Source: Enterobacter sp. Bisph1 | GTDB lineage: Bacteria > Pseudomonadota > Gammaproteobacteria > Enterobacterales > Enterobacteriaceae | DNA length: 64,000 nucleotides | Reading direction: 5' to 3' | Assembly: GCF_000814905.1 (NCBI RefSeq) | Contig: NZ_JXAG01000034.1 | Span: 124,001-188,000, forward strand | Shown: positions 10,495 through 20,516 of the stretch, piece after piece | How the letters are laid out: every line of letters begins with the position of its first letter | Position numbering within the stretch: position 1 is the stretch's first letter | Translations under genes and position numbers: made by a program | The notes under the pieces: generated by a model | The model's database searches: none | What the model was told of the DNA's origin: nothing | The model's input: the letters and a program-made list of their open reading frames with translations, nothing else

Positions 10495-11061
10495 TTAAAA
10501 CGGGCCGGATTTTGTCTCGGAAACTTTCTGCCCGCTTTTGTCGATATAGAACCACTCCCCGCCTGTCAGCGAGACATGTTCGCCATCGCTCTGCGGTTTG
10601 CAGCCGTTACAGACCAGCGCCCGCCCCTCTTTAAACTGCCAGCCGTAGTCGAACTGTGGGCTAATACGGTTCTGAAAACTGTCATCCCAGTAGCCGACCT
10701 TGCCGTTTTGCCGCGAGCGCACCAGCCCTTCGGCAAACCAGTCCGGGCCATTATCAAAATGGACGACCGACAGATAACGCTCCGGTGCACGCACATAATA
10801 ATCTGCGTCCAGCAGCCCCGCGGCGCGCATATAGTCATACAGTCCCACCCACGACATACCTTCTACATCGCGGGTTTTGGCGAACAGCGCCGGCAGGAAT
10901 TTAAGCTTACCGTTGGTGGCTTCAACACACTTATCGAGTTTTTCGACGTTATCGGTGGTTTTATCCCAATAAGAGCAGCTAAACACCGTCACCGGCGCGG
11001 GCGCAGCATAAGCGCTCCCGGCCACCATCAGCAGCGCGCCTGTTAAGATGCGAAATATCAT
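10495..11061 (-). CDS. Exported WG-repeat-like hypothetical protein
   Basis: About 188 residues from the ATG at 11061, chosen because GAGG lies 9 bases upstream; in-frame ATGs up to 11100 would lengthen it slightly. The N-terminus IFRILTGALLMVAGSAYA is a clear signal peptide with an AYA-AP cleavage site. The mature part has repeats like WG motifs (VGYWDDSFQNRISPQFDYGW, then EWFYIDKSGQKV), and several Cys. It sits between ybjS and amiD, where K-12 has no gene. The function is unknown; a periplasmic location is inferred. Confidence 0.72.
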   Translation of the reverse strand: MIFRILTGALLMVAGSAYAAPAPVTVFSCSYWDKTTDNVEKLDKCVEATNGKLKFLPALFAKTRDVEGMSWVGLYDYMRAAGLLDADYYVRAPERYLSVVHFDNGPDWFAEGLVRSRQNGKVGYWDDSFQNRISPQFDYGWQFKEGRALVCNGCKPQSDGEHVSLTGGEWFYIDKSGQKVSETKSGPF

Positions 11062-11096
11062 CTCCATTGACCTCATCATAAAAATGCCGGTGGAAA

Positions 11097-11927
11097 TCAC
11101 CCCGCCTGGCCATATTTTTCAAGTAATGCCTCGGCAATTGCCAGGCTTTCAGCGTCCGCAATCCCGTTCCACAGCGTCGGACGGAAATGCATTTGAAACG
11201 CCACGATCACCCGTTGTTGCTCGGCGGGCGTCATCTGCGGTTTGACGTCGTAACCATACCGCGCGAGTAAATCGAGCAGCGCGGCGGTCTCAACCGGCTC
11301 ATGCGCCGCGCGACCATTTAAGTAAAACGCCACCCGCTGCGCATCCGGCCAGGCACCAATCCCCTGCGTATAGAGCGTATGCCAGGGAAATAGCGGGCCA
11401 GGATCGTCTTTACGCTGCGGCGCGATATCAGCGTGCGCCACTACGTTTTGCGGCGCGATGTTATAGCGAGCGACAATCTCTTTTACCAAAGGAATCAACG
11501 CATTAATTTGCGCCGGCGCAAAAGGCGCAAATTGTTTTCCCGCAACGGTACGTTGCCAGCCGCGATTTTCCAGTTCAATGCCGATAGAGGTGTCATTGAT
11601 ACGCGTCGCGCCGCGCCAAAAACTCGCCCCGGCGTGCCAGGCCAGTTCCCGCTCCGGCACCAGTTGCCAGATGCGCGGTTTACCGTTATGCCGCGGCGGG
11701 TTAGCCGGGATCAGGTAATGGGCGCTCACCTGCTTATCCGTCAGCGTCGCCAACGAGATATCAAAATCATCGGCAGTGTAATGGATAACTAAAATTTTAA
11801 TTCGCGGATAAGCCGCCTGCGCCTGCCGCCGGGTATCGAGTTGATAGCCGTTTTTATCAATAATGCCTTTTTCACCGGCGCAGCCGACGAGCACCAGCGC
11901 CAGCAAAAGTAACGCGACTTTTTTCAT
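11097..11927 (-). CDS. amiD: AmiD, N-acetylmuramoyl-L-alanine amidase lipoprotein
   Basis: A 276-residue outer-membrane lipoprotein that cuts the bond between N-acetylmuramic acid and L-alanine in murein and its fragments. The start at 11927 gives a lipoprotein signal ending LVLVGC-AG. The amidase_2 zinc domain shows [26 protein letters not shown] and [16 protein letters not shown]; a C-terminal peptidoglycan-binding-like domain follows. The length is that of K-12 AmiD. The start codon overlaps the ybjQ stop (ATGA), so the two are translationally linked. Confidence 0.96.
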   Translation of the reverse strand: MKKVALLLLALVLVGCAGEKGIIDKNGYQLDTRRQAQAAYPRIKILVIHYTADDFDISLATLTDKQVSAHYLIPANPPRHNGKPRIWQLVPERELAWHAGASFWRGATRINDTSIGIELENRGWQRTVAGKQFAPFAPAQINALIPLVKEIVARYNIAPQNVVAHADIAPQRKDDPGPLFPWHTLYTQGIGAWPDAQRVAFYLNGRAAHEPVETAALLDLLARYGYDVKPQMTPAEQQRVIVAFQMHFRPTLWNGIADAESLAIAEALLEKYGQAG

Positions 11928-12247
11928 GAGCGCGTTTTCACCGCCGTACCGCTGACACACACCATCAGCATACTGCCCTCTTTCCCGACGGTTTCGTAAT
12001 CGATATCAATACCGACTACCGCGTTAGCGCCCAGCGCTTTCGCCCTTTCACCCAGCTCCTGAAAGGCAAGATCCCGCGCCTTGCGCAGCTCTTTCTCATA
12101 GGCCCCGGAGCGGCCGCCGACGATATCGCGGATACCGGCAAAAAAGTCACGGAAAATATTGGCACCGAGAATCGCCTCCCCGGTCACGACGCCGCAATAC
12201 TCGACAATTGGTTGACCTTCGAGAGTCGGCGTAGTTGTAAATTGCAT
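11924..12247 (-). CDS. ybjQ: YbjQ, heavy-metal-binding-type UPF0145 protein
   Basis: A 107-residue protein equal in length to K-12 YbjQ (DUF74/UPF0145). It is conserved across bacteria and contains [24 protein letters not shown]-type sequence and the [12 protein letters not shown] strand. AAAAGGAG lies 7 bases before the ATG. The biochemical role is not established. It is the first gene of the ybjQ-amiD pair and overlaps amiD by four bases. Confidence 0.93.
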   Translation of the reverse strand: MQFTTTPTLEGQPIVEYCGVVTGEAILGANIFRDFFAGIRDIVGGRSGAYEKELRKARDLAFQELGERAKALGANAVVGIDIDYETVGKEGSMLMVCVSGTAVKTRS

Positions 12248-12355
12248 AGAATTCTCCTTTTAACGTTCAATGCGTTGCACCACACATTATCAGATCAATA
12301 CACTATTCTTGAAAGGACGTGACTTCTGAACAGAAATAGAAATAAGGAAATCAAT

Positions 12356-12871
12356 ATGCGCTATTCCGTTTTGACTCTCTCTTTGCCGTGCGCGCTGCTG
12401 CTTAGCGCCTGTACCAGCGTAACGCCGGCATTTAAGGATACTGGCTCACGCGTGGGTCAGTGCGTGGAAGGCGGCCCGGACGCCGTTGCACAGCAATTTT
12501 ATGATTACCGCATCGAACATCCCGGTAATAACTTGACCGCGCTGCGTCCTTACCTGAGCGACGATCTGGCAAAAATGCTCGATGCCGCCAGCCGCGACGC
12601 GCGTAATAATGCGCTGCTAAAAGGCGATCCTTTCTCCAGCCGCAACCTGACGCCTGAGAAAGCGGACGTCGCCAGCGCCTCCACGATTCCGAATAGCGAT
12701 GCGCGAAATATTGCGCTTCGCGTCACCCTGACCAAAGGCGATCAAAGCTGGCGGGATGAAGTATTAATGATTCGCGAAGGCCAGTGCTGGGCGGTAGACG
12801 ATGTACGCTACCTGGGCGGCACGGTTCACGCGCCCGCCGGCACGCTGCGTCAATCCATTGAACATCGGTAA
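12356..12871 (+). CDS. ybjP: YbjP, predicted lipoprotein
   Basis: A 171-residue lipoprotein: the signal MRYSVLTLSLPCALLLSAC ends in the lipobox LSAC, so Cys19 would be lipidated. The rest is soluble and resembles K-12 YbjP (DUF3828-like), with DAVAQQFYDYRIEHPGN and a C-terminal GQCWAVDDVRYLG. Its position next to the art operon is the same as in K-12. It is transcribed away from ybjQ. Function unknown. Confidence 0.88.
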   Translation: MRYSVLTLSLPCALLLSACTSVTPAFKDTGSRVGQCVEGGPDAVAQQFYDYRIEHPGNNLTALRPYLSDDLAKMLDAASRDARNNALLKGDPFSSRNLTPEKADVASASTIPNSDARNIALRVTLTKGDQSWRDEVLMIREGQCWAVDDVRYLGGTVHAPAGTLRQSIEHR

Positions 12872-13017
12872 CTATTTCCTGTCGTAATCTATAACCCTCG
12901 TAAATGTCTGGCATTCCGCGTGAATGCCGACATTTATGCCTGGTTCCCGCGCCGCCCGGTATTTTGTGCTAACTTTATGTAGCAAGCTGGTTTATTTTTA
13001 AGTTTTAACGCACAAAT

Positions 13018-13035
13018 ATTGCATAACTATTCTGT
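13018..13035 (+). promoter_or_regulatory. ARG-box-like site before artP
   Basis: ATTGCATAACTATTCTGT fits the ArgR consensus WNTGAATWWWWATTCANW with three mismatches, about 45 bases before the artP ATG. In E. coli artPIQM is mildly controlled by ArgR. Support is much weaker than for the box before artJ. Confidence 0.35.
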
Positions 13036-13078
13036 CAACGTTACTATTTGCGGCCTCAATTGCTATCAGACTGCTTCG

Positions 13079-13807
13079 ATGAGTATTAAATTAAACAGCA
13101 TCAATTGCTTTTACGGCGCGCACCAGGCGCTGTTCGATATCACCCTGGATTGCCCGCAAGGGGAAACGCTGGTGCTGCTCGGCCCAAGCGGTGCGGGTAA
13201 AAGTTCGCTGTTGCGCGTGCTCAACCTGCTCGAAATGCCCCGTTCCGGCGAGTTAAGCATTGCAGGCACGCATTTTGATTTCGCCAAAACCCCGTCTGAT
13301 AAAGCGATTCGCGAATTGCGTCAGAACGTCGGTATGGTGTTCCAGCAATATAACCTCTGGCCGCATCTGACGGTGCTGCAAAACCTGATTGAAGCGCCGT
13401 GCCGCGTGCTCGGTTTAAGCAAAGATCAGGCGCTGGCGCGCGCGGAAAAACTGCTGGAGCGTTTACGGCTTAAACCCTATAGCGACCGTTTCCCGCTGCA
13501 TTTATCCGGCGGCCAACAGCAGCGTGTCGCTATCGCCCGCGCCCTGATGATGGAGCCGCAGGTGTTACTGTTTGATGAACCCACCGCCGCGCTCGATCCG
13601 GAAATCACCGCGCAAATTGTCAGTATCATCCGTGAACTGTCGGAAACGGGTATTACGCAGGTGATTGTGACCCACGAAGTGGAAGTGGCGCGCAAAACCG
13701 CCAGCCGCGTGGTGTATATGGAAAACGGCCATATTGTTGAGCAAGGGGATGCAGGCTGCTTTGCCGCGCCGCAGACCGACGCGTTTAAATATTACCTATC
13801 GCACTGA
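13079..13807 (+). CDS. artP: ArtP, arginine ABC transporter ATPase
   Basis: A 242-residue ABC ATPase of the polar amino-acid importer type. Walker A is GPSGAGKS (residues 35-42), the signature is [15 protein letters not shown], and Walker B is [14 protein letters not shown]. The ATG at 13079 gives [13 protein letters not shown] and the exact K-12 length; the frame is open further upstream but without homology. ArtP powers ArtQM, with ArtI or ArtJ as the binding proteins. artI starts 19 bases downstream. Confidence 0.97.
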   Translation: MSIKLNSINCFYGAHQALFDITLDCPQGETLVLLGPSGAGKSSLLRVLNLLEMPRSGELSIAGTHFDFAKTPSDKAIRELRQNVGMVFQQYNLWPHLTVLQNLIEAPCRVLGLSKDQALARAEKLLERLRLKPYSDRFPLHLSGGQQQRVAIARALMMEPQVLLFDEPTAALDPEITAQIVSIIRELSETGITQVIVTHEVEVARKTASRVVYMENGHIVEQGDAGCFAAPQTDAFKYYLSH

Positions 13808-13826
13808 AGACTCGGGATTAATGACA

Positions 13827-14558
13827 ATGAAAAAAGTACTGATTGCCGCGCTACTTGCAAGCGTAAGCCTTTCCGCAACTGCCGCCCAGACTATCCGTTT
13901 CGCCACCGAAGCGAGCTACCCTCCGTTTGAATCGACAGATGCAAATAACAAAATTATCGGTTTTGATGTCGATCTGGCGAACGCCCTGTGTAAAGAGATC
14001 GACGCCACCTGCACCTTTACCAACCAGGCGTTTGACAGCCTGATCCCGAGCCTGAAATTCCGTCGTTTCGACGCGGTGATGGCCGGTATGGATATCACCC
14101 CGGAACGCGAAAAGCAGGTGCTGTTCACCACGCCTTACTATGACAACTCGGCACTGTTCGTCGGTCAGCAGGGTAAATTCACCAGCATCGAGCAGCTGAA
14201 AGGCAAACGTGTTGGCGTGCAGAACGGCACGACGCACCAGAAGTTCATTAACGACAAGCATGCAGACATCACCACCGTGCCTTACGATAGCTATCAGAAC
14301 GCGCGTCTGGATCTGCAAAACGGCCGTATTGACGCCGTCTTTGGTGATACCGCGGTTGTTACCGAGTGGCTGAAAGCGGACGCTAAACTGGCTGCCGTCG
14401 GCGATAAAGTGACGGATAAAGAGTACTTCGGTACAGGCCTGGGTATCGCGCTTCGTCAGGGCAATACCGAGCTGCAGCAGAAATTTAATGCCGCGCTGGA
14501 AAAAGTGAAGAAAGATGGGACCTACCAGACCATCTACAGCAAATGGTTCCAGAAGTAA
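13827..14558 (+). CDS. artI: ArtI, periplasmic amino-acid binding protein of the Art transporter
   Basis: A 243-residue SBP_bac_3 protein. The start at 13827 gives the signal MKKVLIAALLASVSLSATAA. The mature protein begins near QTIRFATEASYPPFES, the family hallmark. It is clearly paralogous to ArtJ at 16120. In E. coli ArtJ binds arginine well while the ligand of ArtI is less certain. An ATG two codons earlier (13821) is possible. artQ follows 6 bases after the stop. Confidence 0.96.
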   Translation: MKKVLIAALLASVSLSATAAQTIRFATEASYPPFESTDANNKIIGFDVDLANALCKEIDATCTFTNQAFDSLIPSLKFRRFDAVMAGMDITPEREKQVLFTTPYYDNSALFVGQQGKFTSIEQLKGKRVGVQNGTTHQKFINDKHADITTVPYDSYQNARLDLQNGRIDAVFGDTAVVTEWLKADAKLAAVGDKVTDKEYFGTGLGIALRQGNTELQQKFNAALEKVKKDGTYQTIYSKWFQK

Positions 14559-14564
14559 TACTTA

Positions 14565-15281
14565 ATGAACGAAATGTTTCCATTAGCAAGCGCCGCCGGG
14601 ATGACCGTCGGCCTTGCGGTTTGCGCACTGATCATTGGTCTGGTGCTGGCGATGATCTTTGCTGTCTGGGAGTCCGTTAAGTGGCGCCCGATTGCCTGGA
14701 TTGGCACCGCGCTGGTGACCGTGCTGCGTGGCCTGCCGGAAATTCTGGTGGTGCTGTTTATCTATTTCGGATCGTCACAGCTGCTGCTGATGCTCTCGGA
14801 TGGCTTCACCCTCAATCTGGGCGTGGTGCACATTCCTGTACAGATGCAGATTGAAAACTTCGACGTCAGCCCGTTCCTCTGCGGCGTGATTGCCCTCTCC
14901 CTGCTGTATGCGGCTTATGCCTCGCAAACCTTGCGCGGCGCGTTAAAAGCCGTACCGGACGGGCAGCGGGAATCAGGCCAGGCGCTGGGGCTATCGAAAG
15001 CGGCTATCTTTTTCCGCCTTGTGATGCCGCAAATGTGGCGTCACGCGCTGCCGGGCCTGGGTAACCAGTGGTTGGTGCTGTTGAAGGATACCGCGCTGGT
15101 GTCGCTGATAAGCGTCAACGATTTGATGCTGCAAACTAAAAGCATCGCTACGCGTACGCAGGAGCCTTTTACCTGGTATATCGTGGCGGCGGCGATTTAT
15201 CTGGTGATCACCCTGTTAAGCCAGTGGATCCTTAAACGCATCGACCTGCGCGCAACCCGCTTTGAACGGAGGCCTGAATAA
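14565..15281 (+). CDS. artQ: ArtQ, arginine ABC transporter permease
   Basis: A 238-residue inner-membrane permease of the HisMQ family. The EAA loop that docks the ATPase is seen in [20 protein letters not shown]. About five helices are visible. It pairs with ArtM to form the channel. Its TAA overlaps the artM ATG by one base (TAATG), so translation is probably coupled. Confidence 0.97.
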   Translation: MNEMFPLASAAGMTVGLAVCALIIGLVLAMIFAVWESVKWRPIAWIGTALVTVLRGLPEILVVLFIYFGSSQLLLMLSDGFTLNLGVVHIPVQMQIENFDVSPFLCGVIALSLLYAAYASQTLRGALKAVPDGQRESGQALGLSKAAIFFRLVMPQMWRHALPGLGNQWLVLLKDTALVSLISVNDLMLQTKSIATRTQEPFTWYIVAAAIYLVITLLSQWILKRIDLRATRFERRPE

Positions 15282-15949
15282 TGCTCGCGTTTTTACCAGA
15301 GCTGTTCAAAGGCCTGCACACCAGCCTGACGCTGACCGTGGCTTCGCTGGTGGTGGCGCTGATTTTGTCGCTGCTGTTCACCATTGTGCTGACGTTAAAA
15401 ACGCCGGTGCTGACGCAACTGGTGCGCGGCTATATTACGCTGTTTACCGGCACGCCGTTGCTGGTGCAGATCTTCCTGATTTACTACGGTCCGGGCCAGT
15501 TCCCGGCGCTGCAAAACTATCCGGCAGTCTGGCGTCTGCTCTCTGAACCGTGGCTGTGTGCGCTGCTGGCGCTGTCGCTGAACAGCGCAGCGTATACTAC
15601 TCAGCTGTTTTACGGCGCTATTCGCGCTATTCCGGACGGGCAGTGGCAATCCTGCGGCGCGCTGGGGATGAGTAAGAAAGATACGCTGGCGATTCTGCTG
15701 CCTTATGCCTTTAAACGCGCCCTTTCGTCCTATTCGAACGAAGTGGTGCTGGTGTTTAAAAGTACGTCCCTTGCCTACACCATTACGCTGATGGAAGTGA
15801 TGGGCCACGGCCAGTTAATCTACGGGCGCACCTATGACGTGACGGTATTTGGCGCAGCGGGGCTGATTTACCTGGTGGTCAACGGGCTGTTAACGTTAAT
15901 GATGCGTCTTATTGAGCGTAAAGCGCTGGCCTTCGAACGCCGAAGCTAA
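15281..15949 (+). CDS. artM: ArtM, arginine ABC transporter permease
   Basis: A 222-residue HisMQ-type permease, the partner of ArtQ. The EAA loop is AIRAIPDGQWQSCGALGMSK. The length equals K-12 ArtM. It is the last gene of artPIQM and is followed by a terminator; artJ has its own promoter. Confidence 0.97.
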   Translation: MLAFLPELFKGLHTSLTLTVASLVVALILSLLFTIVLTLKTPVLTQLVRGYITLFTGTPLLVQIFLIYYGPGQFPALQNYPAVWRLLSEPWLCALLALSLNSAAYTTQLFYGAIRAIPDGQWQSCGALGMSKKDTLAILLPYAFKRALSSYSNEVVLVFKSTSLAYTITLMEVMGHGQLIYGRTYDVTVFGAAGLIYLVVNGLLTLMMRLIERKALAFERRS

Positions 15950-15970
15950 TTGCATAAATAATGAACAAGA

Positions 15971-16010
15971 GGCGAGTTAATGACTTCATTACTCGCCTTT
16001 TTTATTTTTC
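15971..16010 (+). terminator. Rho-independent terminator after artM
   Basis: GGCGAGT pairs with ACTCGCC, with more pairing (AATGA/TCATT) inside the loop, followed by TTTTTTATTTTT. It ends artPIQM 22 bases after the artM stop. Confidence 0.85.
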
Positions 16011-16033
16011 ATATAATATATTTAAGCATTTTT

Positions 16034-16051
16034 ATTGAATATAAATTCATT
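16034..16051 (+). promoter_or_regulatory. ArgR operator (ARG box) before artJ
   Basis: ATTGAATATAAATTCATT matches the 18-base ARG-box consensus WNTGAATWWWWATTCANW at every position. It lies 69 bases before the artJ ATG in very AT-rich DNA. ARG boxes usually come in pairs 3 bases apart; the upstream partner at about 16013-16030 is only partly conserved. artJ of E. coli is strongly repressed by ArgR with arginine. Confidence 0.85.
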
Positions 16052-16119
16052 TAATGGCATGGTTAGCGTCATGCTTAAAACACGGCAATCACTATAAGAT
16101 AGACGACAGGAGCTTAATG

Positions 16120-16851
16120 ATGAAAAAACTGATACTGGCCGCCCTTCTCGCCTCGTTCGCCGCTGGCGCAACCGCTGCGGATAAAATTAACTTCGGCGTT
16201 TCCGCCACCTATCCGCCGTTCGAATCAATGGATGCGAGCAATAAAATTGTCGGTTTTGATATCGATCTGGCAAACGCTCTATGCAAACAGATGCAGGCCG
16301 AGTGTACCTTTACCAATCACGCTTTCGACAGCCTGATCCCGGCGCTGAAATTCAAAAAATATGATGCGGTGATCTCCGGGATGGATATCACGCCAGAGCG
16401 TAGCAAGCAGGTCTCCTTTACCGACCCGTACTACGCAAACTCCGCGCTGGTGATTGCCAAAAAAGAGGCGTTTAAATCCTTTGACGATCTGAAAGGCAAA
16501 CGTATCGGCATGGAAAACGGCACCACCCACCAGAAGTACCTGCAGGATAAGCACCCGGAAGTAAAAACCGTGGCTTATGACAGCTACCAGAACGCAATTA
16601 TCGACCTGAAAAATGGCCGTATCGACGGCGTATTTGGCGACACCGCGGTGGTTAACGAGTGGCTGAAAACCAACCCGCAGCTGGGCGTCGCCACGCCGAA
16701 AGTGACCGACCCGCAATACTTCGGCACCGGCCTCGGTATCGCGGTGCGCCCGGATAACAAAGCGCTACTGGAGAAACTGAACGCCGCGCTGAAAGCGATC
16801 AAAGCTGACGGCACTTATCAGAAAATCAGCGATCAGTGGTTCCCGCAGTAA
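16120..16851 (+). CDS. artJ: ArtJ, periplasmic arginine-binding protein
   Basis: A 243-residue SBP_bac_3 protein. The ATG at 16120 gives the signal MKKLILAALLASFAAGATAA; an ATG one codon upstream is possible. GVSATYPPFESMDASNKIVGF and the TTHQKYLQDKHPEVK region match K-12 ArtJ, the high-affinity arginine receptor. AGGAGC lies before the start. It is a separate transcription unit controlled through the ARG box at 16034. Confidence 0.97.
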   Translation: MKKLILAALLASFAAGATAADKINFGVSATYPPFESMDASNKIVGFDIDLANALCKQMQAECTFTNHAFDSLIPALKFKKYDAVISGMDITPERSKQVSFTDPYYANSALVIAKKEAFKSFDDLKGKRIGMENGTTHQKYLQDKHPEVKTVAYDSYQNAIIDLKNGRIDGVFGDTAVVNEWLKTNPQLGVATPKVTDPQYFGTGLGIAVRPDNKALLEKLNAALKAIKADGTYQKISDQWFPQ

Positions 16852-16860
16852 CGCTCTCTC

Positions 16861-16880
16861 AGGCCGGGTTCTCCCGGCCT
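16861..16880. terminator. Bidirectional hairpin between artJ and the YdeP-like gene
   Basis: AGGCCGGG-TTCT-CCCGGCCT, a perfect 8-bp stem with a 4-base loop between two convergent genes. There is no T-run, so it may stop polymerase weakly or only protect mRNA ends. Confidence 0.55.
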
Positions 16881-16881
16881 G

Positions 16882-19206
16882 TTAACGCCGTACCCCCGAC
16901 GTTTCCTCACCCAGCCCAACCCGCTCGATGGCAATCGGAATGCTTTTATAGGCCGGGATACCGCTTTTAGTATCGTGGCTGTCCAGCGGCACCAGCACGT
17001 TCGCTTCCGGGTAGTAAGCCCCGACCGAACCGGGCGCCATATCCAGCACCACAATGGTCAGATTATCCATCCGTCGTGCTGTCGGATTTCCATCGGGATC
17101 GAGGGCCACAACATTGACCCGATCGCCCACGCGCAGCTGGCGGGTTTCCGCCTCATCGGCATTAATAAACAGCACATCTCGCCGTCCGGTAACGCCGCGA
17201 TAGCGATCGTTAAGCCCGTACAGCGTAGTGTTGTACTGATCGTGGCTGCGCAAGGTCGTCAGCACCAAATCGTGGCATTTTAGCGAGCGCGGATCTTCAT
17301 TAATCCCCTGCATCACTTTGAATTGCGCGAAACCCGAGGGCGTATTCCATACGCGTTCGGAAGCGGTATTGCGTAAGCGAAACCCGCCCGGTTTTTTGAT
17401 CCGCTCGTTGAAGTCGCCAAATGCCGGAAACAGTGCGGCAATCGCATCGCGAATAAAACCGTAGTGGCTGGCCATTTTGTCCCAGTCCACCACCGTATTG
17501 ACCAGCGTGGCTTTTGCCATTGCCGCCACCAGCGCTGGCTCGGATTTCAGGTGCGGCGAGGCCGGAGGTAATGTACCGCGCGAGGCATGCACCATAGACA
17601 TAGAATCTTCGACCGTGACGCTCTGCTCGCCAGAGGCCTGGATATCCGTTTCGGTACGCCCGAGCACCGGTAACAGATAGTTATGCTTGCCTAATAGCAG
17701 GTGCGAACGGTTAAGTTTGGTCGCCATGTGCACCACCAGATCCAGTTTGCGCATCGCCGCGAAGGTCGCTTGCGGATCGGACATCGCCTCCGCCAGATTA
17801 CCGCCAAGGCAGAGCAACGCTTTCGCTTTACCGTCACGCATCGCCTGAATCGCCGCCACCGCCCCGTGTCCGTGCTCGCGCGGCGGTTTAAAACCAAACA
17901 CCTTTTCAATGTTATCGAGCAGTTCCGTTGTGGGGATCTCGGTAATACCCACGGTACGATCGCCCTGTACATTGGAGTGGCCGCGTAGCGGGCAGATACC
18001 CGCACCCTGTTTGCCAATATTGCCGCGCAGCAGCAAGAGGTTCGCGATCTGCTGCACGTTCTGCGTACCGTACTGGTGCTGAGTAATGCCCATGCCGTAA
18101 CAGATAATGGTGCGCCCGGCGCTGGCATACAGCCGGGCAATATTCTGGATCTCTTTACGCTCCATCCCGGAGACTTTCAAAATGTGGTCCCAGTCCGTTG
18201 CCTCAAGATCGGCTTTCAGCGCCTCGAAGCCCTGCGTATGTTCGCGAATAAACGCCTCGTCAATCACGCCAGGCTCACCTTTCGCCAGAGCGTCGTCATG
18301 CATGGACAGCAGGATTTTCATCACCCCTTTCAGCATCGCCGCATCGCCGCCGACGCGCACTTTGTAGTAGGTAGACGCCAGTTTTGTCGAGCTCAGCGCC
18401 AACATCTCAATCGGGCTTTGCGGCGACGTGAAGCGTTCAAGGCCGCGCTCACGCAGCGGGTTGATCGCCACAATGGTGGCACCACGCTTTGCCACTTCCC
18501 GCAGCGTACCGAGCATGCGCGGATGGTTGGTGCCGGGGTTATGACCGATGCACATCACCAGATCGCAATGGTCAAAATCGTCCAGCTCGACGGTGCCTTT
18601 ACCCACACCAATAGACTCCGGCAAGCCGACGCTGGTCGGTTCATGGCACATATTCGAACAGTCCGGGAAATTGTTGGTGCCATATTCGCGGGCAAACAGC
18701 TGCCAGAGGAAAGCGGCTTCGTTCGAGGCGCGTCCGGAGGTATAAAACTCCACGCTATTGGGATCGTCATAGCTGCGCAGGTGCTCGCCAATCTCACGTA
18801 ACGCGGTATCCCATTCGACGGGCTGATAAGTGTCGCTGGCAGCATCGTATTTCATCGGGTGGGTTAAACGCCCTTCGCCTTCCAGCTCAAACGCGCTGCG
18901 CTGCCACAGCTCGCTCACGGGGTGGGCGGCGAAAAATTCCGGCGTGGTGCGTTTACTGGTTGCTTCCCAGGAGACGGCTTTCGCGCCGTTTTCACAAAAT
19001 TCAAAGGAGGAAGTATGTTGCGGATCGGGCCATGCACAGCCGGGACAGTCAAACCCCTGTGGCTGGTTAACTTTAAACAGTGCAATCACATCTTGTTTTA
19101 CCGACATCTGCCCGCGCAACGCATCCGCGACGGCTTTTAGCGCACCCCAGCCGCCTGCCGAGCCACCGTAAGGCGCAATTCCCGTTAATCGATTCTGATC
19201 TTTCAT
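16882..19206 (-). CDS. FdhF/YdeP-family molybdopterin oxidoreductase
   Basis: A 774-residue molybdopterin enzyme. The start at 19206 (MKDQNRLTG) is chosen for AAGGGACA just upstream; the frame is open 28 codons further. The N-terminal pair Cys54-x2-Cys57 (DCPGCAWP), the [23 protein letters not shown] block, and the C-terminal molydopterin-dinucleotide domain ([24 protein letters not shown]) match the YdeP group. The pair of N-terminal Cys is fewer than the four of formate dehydrogenase, as in YdeP. YdeP affects acid resistance in E. coli, but the substrate is unknown. K-12 has no gene here between artJ and rlmC. moeA/moeB for cofactor synthesis lie elsewhere in the window. Confidence 0.87.
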   Translation of the reverse strand: MKDQNRLTGIAPYGGSAGGWGALKAVADALRGQMSVKQDVIALFKVNQPQGFDCPGCAWPDPQHTSSFEFCENGAKAVSWEATSKRTTPEFFAAHPVSELWQRSAFELEGEGRLTHPMKYDAASDTYQPVEWDTALREIGEHLRSYDDPNSVEFYTSGRASNEAAFLWQLFAREYGTNNFPDCSNMCHEPTSVGLPESIGVGKGTVELDDFDHCDLVMCIGHNPGTNHPRMLGTLREVAKRGATIVAINPLRERGLERFTSPQSPIEMLALSSTKLASTYYKVRVGGDAAMLKGVMKILLSMHDDALAKGEPGVIDEAFIREHTQGFEALKADLEATDWDHILKVSGMERKEIQNIARLYASAGRTIICYGMGITQHQYGTQNVQQIANLLLLRGNIGKQGAGICPLRGHSNVQGDRTVGITEIPTTELLDNIEKVFGFKPPREHGHGAVAAIQAMRDGKAKALLCLGGNLAEAMSDPQATFAAMRKLDLVVHMATKLNRSHLLLGKHNYLLPVLGRTETDIQASGEQSVTVEDSMSMVHASRGTLPPASPHLKSEPALVAAMAKATLVNTVVDWDKMASHYGFIRDAIAALFPAFGDFNERIKKPGGFRLRNTASERVWNTPSGFAQFKVMQGINEDPRSLKCHDLVLTTLRSHDQYNTTLYGLNDRYRGVTGRRDVLFINADEAETRQLRVGDRVNVVALDPDGNPTARRMDNLTIVVLDMAPGSVGAYYPEANVLVPLDSHDTKSGIPAYKSIPIAIERVGLGEETSGVRR

Positions 19207-19347
19207 ATTGTCCCTTGTTGTCGTCATTCTGGGCTTAAGTCTGGTACAGAACGCGGCAAGCGGAGGGGCAAAACGTGAACTTAATCGCACAAATCTTTTA
19301 ACAAATGTTTCCGCGCTGCGCTGAAAACAGTGAGGCAGCAGACGACC

Positions 19348-20475
19348 TCACGCTTTTATCAACAGCGTCAGAACCTCGTAATGGGCGGTATGGGGAAACA
19401 TATCGAACAGTTGCACGCGCGCAATGCGGTAGCCGGGCAACAGGCGGATATCGTGCGCCATGGTGCTGGCGTTACAGCTGGAATAGATAATAAACGGTGG
19501 TGCCATCCGGCTGAGATAGTCACACAGCGCAGCGCCAATCCCGCGTCGTGGCGGGTTAACCAGCACCAGCTGTGGAATGTCCTGCTGGGCGGTGGCGAAG
19601 CGGGTGGAGTCCAGCGCCTGGAAGTGCAGGTTTTGCAGCCCGAGAGCCTGGGCAGACTGCATGGCGCAGGCAATCGCCTCCGGCGCAATCTCAATGCCGG
19701 TGAGGCGCATTTCCGGCGTCGCGCAGTGCAGGCCAAACCCGCCCACGCCGCAAAAGAGATCCCACATATGATTAACCGGCAGCGCGCGTACCCAATCGCG
19801 GGCGGTGGCATACAGCGCGCTGGCAACGGCGGGGTTGGTCTGGAAAAAACTCTGTGGGCGGATCCACAGCGGCACGCCGTTGAAGCTCTCCGCCAGCGCC
19901 TGCTGTTCGGTAAGGAAAATCTCTGTGTCACCTTCCATAATCGCCATATGCACCGGCTGGATATTAACGGAGATAACCTTTAGCTGCGGCAATTGCGCCT
20001 GCAGGGCGGGCAGCGCCGCGCGCAGCTGGGCGAGTTTCGCCTCTGAACGCAGGACAAAGCGCAGCATCATGCCGCCATCGTGCTGACTTTCCGTCAGCAG
20101 CAGATATTTCAGTTCGCCGCGTTTACGCGCCACGTTGTAGGGGGTTAACCCGGCGCGAGCAATAAAGGGTTTTAAGGCGGCAAACACCGGGGCAAAGCTG
20201 TCCGGGTAAAGGGGGCAGCCGGTTAAATCCTGCGGCGTGCCGTCACGATGGAGCATCCCCAGCAGCGGTTTTTCTACGCTGCCGCTGACCACCATTTTGG
20301 CTTTATTACGAAACCCCTGCTCCGGACCGCTGACGGGCGAACACCACTCTGCCACAGGCAAGCCATTCAGCAAGGCGTGAAGATCGTCCATTTTGGCGGT
20401 AAGTTGCTGTGATACCGGCTGTTCAATCCACTGACAGGAGCGGCAACGACCGGCGTCAAAGAGAGCGCACTGCAT
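19348..20475 (-). CDS. rlmC: RlmC, 23S rRNA (uracil-747-C5) methyltransferase
   Basis: A 375-residue SAM-dependent methyltransferase of the RumA/RumB family. The start at 20475 gives [14 protein letters not shown], with Fe-S ligands Cys3, Cys11, Cys14 and a fourth Cys in TGCPLYP. The SAM motif is [14 protein letters not shown]; the catalytic Cys lies in IYSSCNAST. The length is that of K-12 RlmC (RumB), which methylates U747 of 23S rRNA. ybjO lies 41 bases upstream on the same strand. Confidence 0.97.
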   Translation of the reverse strand: MQCALFDAGRCRSCQWIEQPVSQQLTAKMDDLHALLNGLPVAEWCSPVSGPEQGFRNKAKMVVSGSVEKPLLGMLHRDGTPQDLTGCPLYPDSFAPVFAALKPFIARAGLTPYNVARKRGELKYLLLTESQHDGGMMLRFVLRSEAKLAQLRAALPALQAQLPQLKVISVNIQPVHMAIMEGDTEIFLTEQQALAESFNGVPLWIRPQSFFQTNPAVASALYATARDWVRALPVNHMWDLFCGVGGFGLHCATPEMRLTGIEIAPEAIACAMQSAQALGLQNLHFQALDSTRFATAQQDIPQLVLVNPPRRGIGAALCDYLSRMAPPFIIYSSCNASTMAHDIRLLPGYRIARVQLFDMFPHTAHYEVLTLLIKA

Positions 20476-20516
20476 AATAAAGCCTTTCATTTTGCGGGGC
20501 CGGGATTGTACCACCG

